The notes below the pieces were generated by a model. That model did no database searches. It was not told the DNA's origin and saw only the letters and a list, made by a program, of their open reading frames with translations. A stretch of DNA of 64,000 bases, taken from contig NC_064047.1 of assembly GCF_932526225.1 (NCBI RefSeq), positions 744,001 to 808,000 on the forward strand, in the 5' to 3' direction. How positions within the stretch are numbered: the stretch's first letter is position 1; each line of letters begins with the position of its first letter. Both the position numbers and the translations under genes were made by a program. Of the stretch, positions 57,312 to 64,000 are shown one piece after another. Source of the stretch: Nematostella vectensis (Eukaryota; Cnidaria; Anthozoa; Actiniaria; Edwardsiidae).

Positions 57312-58397
57312 TCAGTCACTTGCCCCAGGCCTAAACATCTTGCCAATCTCTCGGATCACGTTGAGCGTGAATTCCTGGTAGCGCTTTTCGGCCTGTGCCT
57401 GTTGCTGAAACAGTTTATCAAAAAGCTCCTCCTCTCGTCTCCTGTTTTCTTCCATGAACCCTCTCACAATCGTCAACAACCGGTCGCCCTCGTTTCCACG
57501 CGTTATCTTGACAACCTTGAGAGGTCGAGGGTTCTTGCGGATTTGTTTGTTATGAATGTTGATTGGTTTGTTTGACGCCTGTCTGGGCACTTGTAGCAGG
57601 CTGTCTGCGCACGCACCCGGGCTGCTATCGTCACTCGATCTACTTTCTCCGATTTCCTCGCATTGGGGTTCCTGTCCCTGTGGGGCTACGTGGACTGGGC
57701 CAACTGCGACCGCAGGGGCTATTGGGATTGAACTACAAGCGAGGTTGATGTGATTGTGCGTATTGTTCGTGCTACAAGGAATTGTGGTTACCATGCGCGT
57801 GGAGCCCTGGACCAAGTTCGACTGCGTTGACATTGCTAAACTCTGGACAGCAACCGGAACCGGAAGCGAATTAGAAGATGTTTGCATCGACGCAGCCATA
57901 GTCGCCATGGAAACATCTTGCGTTTCAATAACTTCTGACGACAGCGGTAGATGTACAATCTCATCCGCCCTGACATCCTCCCCTCCGTCGAACTCTTCAA
58001 ACTCATTATCCTGAGGTATCGAATCCGTCGACTTTTTACTCAGAATTTCACTGACCATGTCAAAATAATTGGTCAACTGTCGACTGACGATTCCATTGTA
58101 CTCCCCTTTAGCCCTCTTATAGTCCGCTATGATATTTTTGATACGTATTTTGCACTGTGCCCCGGTCCGTGGCCCTAAAGCGGACACACCGTCCGATATG
58201 CACCGCTTGTTGAATTCCCGCGCTATTTGCTCCCACTCTCTGAAGTTTCGTTTTTTGTTTTTGAGCGCCAAATAGCGCGTGCCCCAGACCTCTACCAGAT
58301 GACGTGTCTCGGCGTCCGACCACCGGGACGAGTTAGTCAGGCAGGTAGACCGGACGGATTTGTCCGATGACGCGGCAGACTTGTCCCCATCCATCAT
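57312..58397 (-). CDS. Myb/SANT-like DNA-binding domain protein, about 361 aa
   Basis: One continuous exon; the first ATG is taken at 58397 ('MMDGDKSAASS'). A good splice acceptor (ttttttag) at about 58,425 suggests an upstream untranslated or coding exon. Residues about 25-105 form a Myb/SANT-like (trihelix-type) domain: 'RWSDAETRHLVEVWGTRY', 'NFREWEQIAREFNKRC', 'RTGAQCKIRIKNIIADYKR'. The middle is Ser/Thr/Gln-rich; the C-terminus is a predicted coiled coil ('MEENRRREEELFDKLFQQQ'). Such proteins are either transcription factors or accessory proteins of Harbinger-type transposons. No nuclease partner is visible nearby. Confidence 0.8.
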   Translation of the reverse strand: MMDGDKSAASSDKSVRSTCLTNSSRWSDAETRHLVEVWGTRYLALKNKKRNFREWEQIAREFNKRCISDGVSALGPRTGAQCKIRIKNIIADYKRAKGEYNGIVSRQLTNYFDMVSEILSKKSTDSIPQDNEFEEFDGGEDVRADEIVHLPLSSEVIETQDVSMATMAASMQTSSNSLPVPVAVQSLAMSTQSNLVQGSTRMVTTIPCSTNNTHNHINLACSSIPIAPAVAVGPVHVAPQGQEPQCEEIGESRSSDDSSPGACADSLLQVPRQASNKPINIHNKQIRKNPRPLKVVKITRGNEGDRLLTIVRGFMEENRRREEELFDKLFQQQAQAEKRYQEFTLNVIREIGKMFRPGASD

Positions 58398-58742
58398 TAT
58401 TAGCTGCTGGGACGGTACGTACACCTAAAAAACCAGGGAAGTCAGGCACTATCACATGATGCTAGGCCAGTGTACATATCAATCAATGGCGATCGTTTTT
58501 CTAAATAGTCTAAAAAAGCCTGGGGCGAGCGCGCGGGGGACCTGTGATATTCTAAAACGTTAAGGACTAGGTTCCATTTTCAGGATGGCTGCCAGCAAAA
58601 TCGTGGTAAACACAAATTCCTACAAGTTTACGTGGAAATCCTCGACTTAAAAAGCTCTAGAACGATAAAAAAGCGAAAACAGTGTTAAAAGCTGAAACCC
58701 AAATACGGTATGTAATGCCTAATAACGAAATAAAGTACTCTG

Positions 58743-59060
58743 CAGGCCCGTACCCAGGTTTTTTTTGGGGGGTTGCGAAATCCGAAAAAGTGGACCTAAT
58801 TTTTCCGGGGGGGAGGGGGAGGGAGTTCTCTGATAAAAATCTAACCACCTCCGAAAGAACAAAAAAGGGGTTTTTATGCCTTTGCAGTATCTCCACAGGA
58901 CGTTTATTGTCGGATTCGGCTACATACCAGAGTGATTTAACTTATGATTTTGAGTTTTGTCTACAAAAAGCACGTCTATTGAGAACCGAAAGTGGACTTT
59001 CGGCCGTTGTGGGGGGGGGGGTGCCTTCGCACCCCCTGCACCCCCCTGGATACGGGACTG
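58743..59060. mobile_element. hAT-type deletion derivative, copy 6
   Basis: Starts 'CAGGCCCGTACCCAGG' and ends 'CCCCTGGATACGGGACTG'. The 5-bp flanks are CTCTG and CTCTA (one difference). The closest relative is the 31,106 copy. Confidence 0.7.
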
Positions 59061-59519
59061 CTCTAAGTTCAAATGTCCTCATCCTCGGGAACCCAGCACG
59101 TCGAGGTCACAGGCGCGAGAACATGGCAGAACAAGACTGACCTGGGTACCCAAAGATGAATGTCCCCTAGCCTTTTTATATTTTGGAAGAAGCACGAAAT
59201 CTCATACCTGAACCAGTCCACGTGAATTGGCACCGGAAGTCGAGAGACCGGAAGTTGAAACGCCAAGAGAATGAGGCTGTTGGTGCAGACTCGAGGCATG
59301 CTGGTTGGGTAGCCTGTGAAAAAGACAAAGAAAGTGAACGAGCCTCTCAACGACAACAATATGTGACAATAACACCAAAGAAAAATTGATTTTTTCTTGT
59401 CACCGTGAAAAAAAAATCATCAACATTGAAATAGCCAGGACCGCGTTGCGTGACACTGTTGTTTGAGTTTCATTTTTAATTTTCGAAACTATACAGGCTT
59501 GTTTCACTCGATCACAGAC

Positions 59520-59955
59520 GATTGGTACCACTTATATGGAAAATCACCCTGCGATCATATGAAACCACTTGCGATCGGAATGCAATCGGAGCTCTAACGT
59601 ACGGTCAAATCAGCTGCGATCGTGTACCACTTATATGGAAAATCACCCTGCGATCATATGAAACCACTTGCGATCGGAATGCAATCGGAGCTCTAACGTA
59701 CGGTCAAATCAGCTGCGATCGTGTACGACGACCATATATGGAAACCACTTTGCGATCGGAATGCAATCGGAGCTCGAACGTACGGTCAAATCAGCTGCGA
59801 TCGTGTACGACGACCATATAAGGAAACCACTTTGCGATTGGAATGCCGGAGCTCTAACGTACGGTCAAATCAGCTGCGATCGTGTACGACGACCATATAT
59901 GGAAACCACTTTGCGATCGGAATGCTATCGGAGCTCGAACGTACTTTAAAATCAG
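59520..59955. repeat. Tandem repeat of about 80-105 bp, 5 copies, rich in GCGATCG
   Basis: 'cgatcggaatgcaatcggag' and 'aacgtacggtcaaatcagct' recur five times. The first two units carry an extra 'cttatatggaaaatcaccct' segment. Long open frames through it are by-products of the repeat. Confidence 0.85.
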
Positions 59956-60769
59956 CTGCGAAACCAGCGTTTAAAATGAATTTCAGAGCCATTCAAGTGT
60001 GTTTATTTTCCCTAATTAATTTACTTTTTATTTTATCACAGGCGATTCTGTTCAACGACATGTTCTAACCCAAAGATGATATTAGTTTTTGGGACAAAAA
60101 CATTTGAAATAATGTAAAATATTGCGTTTTATTAAGTGTTGCTTTTATTTCCAACCGCCGCCAAAACGAGATGGAAACTTGGCCTACAATTAAATCTGTG
60201 AACGAAGTTATGTAATGAAATCATAGGCGAATCAGGATCCTTCGGGAAAATAAAATATAATTTGAATTGTGTCTTGACTGTGTCCTCAATAAAGCTAGTT
60301 TTTTTTTTTTTTTTTAGCTTTGTGTGAAATTGTGGCGCATAAAGGGGTTTAGTCCCTCGGGATAAAACTTCCCCCAACAAAGGAAGAGGAAGAGAGTCTC
60401 GAATAGACTCTTTAGGGTACGTAAAATTAATAAAATGCGATGGATGAATTTGAACCAGTTTTAAATAAACCCGATCAAATGTCAATAAAATAAATCAGAC
60501 AGTTCATATCGGACATATTTATCAGCGAATGTTTATATCCATTGCCGTTTTCAGTTATCAAATCTTAAAAATAGAATCAGTCCAAACGCTAGCTAAAACA
60601 CTCTCGACAATGAAGACGCTATCTAGTTTCTAATGTCGTTCGTTTCTCGTGATAATTCAATTCAACTCGGTGTTCACTCTCCCCGTGTTGACTCTCCCGG
60701 AGCCAATCTCCCTGAACATATGACCTCTTTTTATAAAATAGAATTCAGGGGCCTAGTTAATTCACTTAC

Positions 60770-60825
60770 AATGCCACATTCAGAGGTGTTTTTGTCGGAT
60801 CCTGTTTGATCTGATGAGCCGCCAT
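60770..60825 (-). CDS. Orphan first coding exon (partial gene)
   Basis: The context CAAGATGGCGG opens 'MAAHQIKQDPTKTPLNVA' and ends in phase 2 at a consensus donor TT|GTAAGTG. Start context and donor are both strong, but I find no matching second exon on the minus strand below it. The acceptor before the Myb/SANT gene does not fit this phase. It may be a real gene whose other exons I missed, or a remnant. Confidence 0.35.
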
Positions 60826-61819
60826 CTTGCTTTTGATCCTGTCGTGAGTTCGATGTAGATTGAATTCCAAGCCGAAATCACGTCTAGTAAAGGTCTAGTA
60901 TAGTCCTTTTGACTGCTACTATTTCCTGAAGGGTTTGGCAAAAGGATTTCTACACTTGATCTCGTTCAGACGAATACCTAAACCGAATTTTTATACCAGC
61001 TACGTTCGATGTGAATTGTCGTGAGTTGGATCGCGTCTTTGAGATATTCGCACAATGTGATTGGTTTCTAACAACAAAAGCTATTGTCATCCTTACGGTA
61101 TTGAAAGCGATCGGGAATCTTTCTTATTCAAATTCAACGCTTCCCGCAAATATTATATTTTCAAAACTGTCAACAAATGTAGACATTTCAGATTTTAAGA
61201 AATTGACCTTTTTTTGAGAAATGATCATTCTCTCGAGTTGTTACTTTGATATAATTTCTTACGATTTTATAGCCTTTTTTCTGCTTTCCTCAAGATTTCT
61301 GATAAAAATGAGGGCTGAAATTAATTCTCTCCCCACCGCCCCTTCAGGAGGAACAATTTTCCGCTTCCCACCATATTTTCGATACCCCCCCCCCCCCACC
61401 CCTACCACAAAAAACGAAGAAATAAGGAGCAAAGGAAGAACGACAAACGTCAAAGAAACGCGAGCAATAGATTATCTGCAAGCTGGTCAAAAAATGGAGG
61501 AAATGAATTGGCTAAAAACATTAATTAAAAAAAAGTGAAGTTACTCAGTGTACAGAATGTATATAGGGAATATATAGGTTATATACAGGTTTGCATTGCA
61601 TAAATAATACGTGGCTTAATCCGACTCCTGGATAGTGAATGCTAAATAACTGGTCCAGAACCTATACTCGTTAAACCAAGAAGTCCTGATTCACCCAAAG
61701 AATTCAGTAAAATCAATCAATAAAGTTTTCGCCCCCCTCCCCCCTTAGATCTCGGAAATTTCTCTTTGGCAATAAAAACAGGGCGGTACAACTAAGCCTT
61801 ATCAAGAATCAAACAAAAG

Positions 61820-61997
61820 CAGGCGCGTACACAGGGGGGGAGGCAGGGTGCGCGCGAACCCTCCCCCCCCCCCCTTGGCGGCCAAAAAGTGGGTCATTTA
61901 TTAGTAAGGAATCCTCAAATACTACGCTTTTTTCCTATGATACATATGAATGCGCACCCCCCTCTGGGGGGGGGGGGCAATCCTGGGTACGCGCCTG
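61820..61997. mobile_element. hAT-type deletion derivative, copy 7
   Basis: Ends are 'CAGGCGCGTACACAGG' and 'GGGTACGCGCCTG'. Flanks AAAAG and GAAAG are near-duplicates of 5 bp. It shares 'gcggccaaaaagtgggtcat' with the copy at 39,743 in inverse orientation. Confidence 0.7.
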
Positions 61998-62460
61998 GAA
62001 AGAATATGCTAAATTTGCAAACTTAGCCCGAGTATCAGGCGGGAAAAAAAAAAAAAAACTACGACACAAATACTAGACGAGACGCCTGCCGCCCCTTTTC
62101 AGGCCGCTGTCAAAATACATCGGCTGTCAATAACTCGCGTGGTAGCACAATCAAATGCAAAAATCATATTATAAATAGTATTTATGTAAAGCAAAAAAAT
62201 CCCAGTGGTACATGTTATATACAAGGGTAATAATTTTAGTAACCACGAACCACGGTGAGGTAACTTTATTATTTAAAGGCTTTCATAAAACTGAGAGGAA
62301 AACGCTAAGATAGTTCACGGCGCAGGAGATTTAACAGTCAGATCCAGACATCACCAAATTACTACAGGATATTCACATCACCAATTTACTAAACAGTAAA
62401 CTCTACATAGACAAACGTCTGCTTGAACACAAATTTAATTATTATTTAATTATCGCGGGA

Positions 62461-62590
62461 AGTACTACTAGCAATCCCTAAGAGATGTGATAACCACTAC
62501 TTATGATATCCGTACTACAGTCAGTAGTACTACTAGCAATCCCTAAGAGATGTGATAACCACTACTTATGATATCCGTGCTACAGTCAGT
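62461..62590. repeat. 65-bp direct duplication
   Basis: 'agtactactagcaatcccta' begins at 62,461 and 62,526, with the units nearly identical. Confidence 0.9.
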
Positions 62591-64000
62591 AGTAGTAAGG
62601 CAGCTTCTATGGCATCCATATTTCCAGCGCCTTTGGTATAACTAGTAGATCTTAGCTTTGAAAAATGATACCGATGCGAAATAAACACATACAATGACCG
62701 GCCTGGGCAAGACATTTGAACATGATTATAAGGGCCAATCAGAGGGCGCTTTTTTCCCCCTAAATTTTACAGTATTTGTATCGGGTCCTCTTTATCGCTT
62801 CCCGGTATATGCGAGAAACATTTTCTGGTAAAATGCGCAAAATACAAAAACCCGCATAGAAAGAGAACTATTGCGAATACATAAAAATACACACAAATAT
62901 CAACCTTGCCGACGTATCCCCTGCTATGTTTGTTGTTTTTTTTGATTATAAAAATGAATCAAAACAAACAAACTCAAAACCAAATAGCAGCAATCTGGGA
63001 GTGCAAGGATGAATGAGAAAAGCGTTTAAATTGGACCAGTACGGTGAAGTCATCATCTTTTTCCCCTCTCTCTTCTTTACTTGCGCGTCCTGTGTTTGTT
63101 ATTTCTGAAATTATTGTAACTATTATTCAAGCTTAACCCGACTAGATTAGCCTGTTCAATGAGCGGGTGAGCACAGAAAAGAAAAAAAATATTGTATTTA
63201 TGTACAATAAAGTTGAAGTTAAGGCTGTTATATTATCTCGATTAAAAAACAATGTAGCTGTTATATTATCTCGATTAAAAAACAATGTTTAAAAAAAAAA
63301 CATGTCTATGTTAATGACCCGTATACGGTTGTTACCGTATAGGGGTCATAGACATCCAGCCCCCATCAGCCCCCCCCTCCCCCCTTCGGGATAGTAAATG
63401 AACTTTCCCTAAGTTACTCATTTACTCATTTAGAATCAAAGATGAAAAGGTGCCAAATAAAATAATTCAATTGAAATTAAGGAAAAGGATCCCTTGGCCA
63501 CCAAGGGAGGAGCGCGCACCCTGCGCCCTCCTCCCTCCCCTCCCCCCTGTGCACACGGCTGGGGAGGGGGACACTGAAGGCAGCGTTGAAGGTGGGGTCA
63601 GGGGGGACCGATCTTTTCATTGAATAAGTATTGTCATGAGAAGAATTAAATCAACACAAGGCAAGTATGTTGCCTTTAGGTGGAAAAATTGTGTCGATTT
63701 ATTGCTTGTCAGCACCACGCTTAAGCAGACCATCTAATTTTTCTACAGCTTGTCTGTAATCTTTGTAGTTATACCATATTGTCAAGAGAGTTTGTTCATA
63801 ATATCATAATATCTTGGAATTATACAATAACAACTGTGTAAAAGTTGCAAAAGAAGTAGCAAAAAATGAAGCGGACGGGGAAGGGCAGGGGGCGATGTGT
63901 ATGTGTTTTCTCTTTTTTTTTTTACATGAAGACGCTAAATAATGTGATTCACATATATATCGATTGCGCTTGGGATATAACCGAGAACAGAAAAGGAAAG

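Larger units (their letters stand above)
58398..60769. other. Spacer with transposon derivative and tandem repeats
   Basis: Contains the hAT-type copy at 58,743 and the repeat array at 59,520. A plus-strand frame at 59,183-59,389 lacks support as a gene. Otherwise AT-rich. Confidence 0.5.
60826..64000. other. Right-hand spacer
   Basis: AT-rich DNA with the hAT-type copy at 61,820, a 65-bp duplication at 62,461 and a decayed C-rich relative of that family near 63,480-63,560. No exon or RNA gene supported. Confidence 0.5.

Noticed and set aside
59183-59389. Plus-strand frame of 68 codons rich in charged residues
   Set aside because: No start context, upstream exon or recognisable domain; kept as spacer.
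59522-60068. Repeated 'RSECNRSSNVRSNQLRS' type frames
   Set aside because: Explained by the tandem repeat of about 80-105 bp; no start signal or family.
7440-64000. CRISPR array among the many tandem repeats
   Set aside because: The host is a eukaryote, the units are contiguous without unique spacers, and no cas-like gene is present.

Overview
The window is nuclear DNA of a cnidarian, most likely an anthozoan such as a sea anemone. The evidence is AT-rich spacers, small exons in long introns with GT/AG borders, orthologues of conserved animal genes (LYRM2, TAF13, a C6orf118/TSNAXIP1-type gene), and secreted families typical of cnidarians (a fibrinogen-like C-terminal domain, 'FFGIQFYGECF'-type cysteine domains, a ShKT-like tail). 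I did no database search. All exon models come from splice signals and reading-frame phase; every multi-exon model given closes in frame.

Region 1 (1 to about 7,400) is a GC-rich, decayed endogenous DNA-virus-like element of Maverick/Polinton-like type. It carries a family-B DNA polymerase joined to an SF1 helicase, a packaging ATPase, several structural-type proteins and two membrane proteins. Most genes are broken by frameshifts, in-frame stops or a missing P-loop. The left end lies outside the window.

Region 2 (7,400 to 26,000) holds secreted-protein genes. They are a 170-aa cysteine-rich protein (minus), a stray copy of its signal exon facing the other way, a 486-aa proline-rich fibrinogen-like protein (plus), and two tandem paralogues of 187 aa (minus) with identical exon lengths of 112, 178, 224 and 50 nt. 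Region 3 (26,000 to 36,600) is repeat-rich spacer with deletion derivatives of a hAT-type transposon, fold-back elements and tandem duplications. Region 4 (36,650 to 40,400) is a third, more diverged member of the paralogue family, on the plus strand, ending in a ShKT-like domain.

Region 5 (41,500 to 54,000) is a housekeeping block: LYRM2 (minus) and the C6orf118-like gene (plus) share a 248-bp divergent promoter, and TAF13 (minus) follows. Tandem duplications in this block repeatedly copy an exon end together with its splice donor. Region 6 (54,201 to 56,744) is a TIR-flanked element encoding a RAG1 N-terminus-like protein (zinc-binding region, RING and following zinc finger) joined directly to a transposase-type C-terminal tail, so it looks like an internally deleted N-RAG-type transposon. 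Region 7 holds a Myb/SANT-like gene (57,312 to 58,397), then repeat-rich spacer with one orphan first exon.
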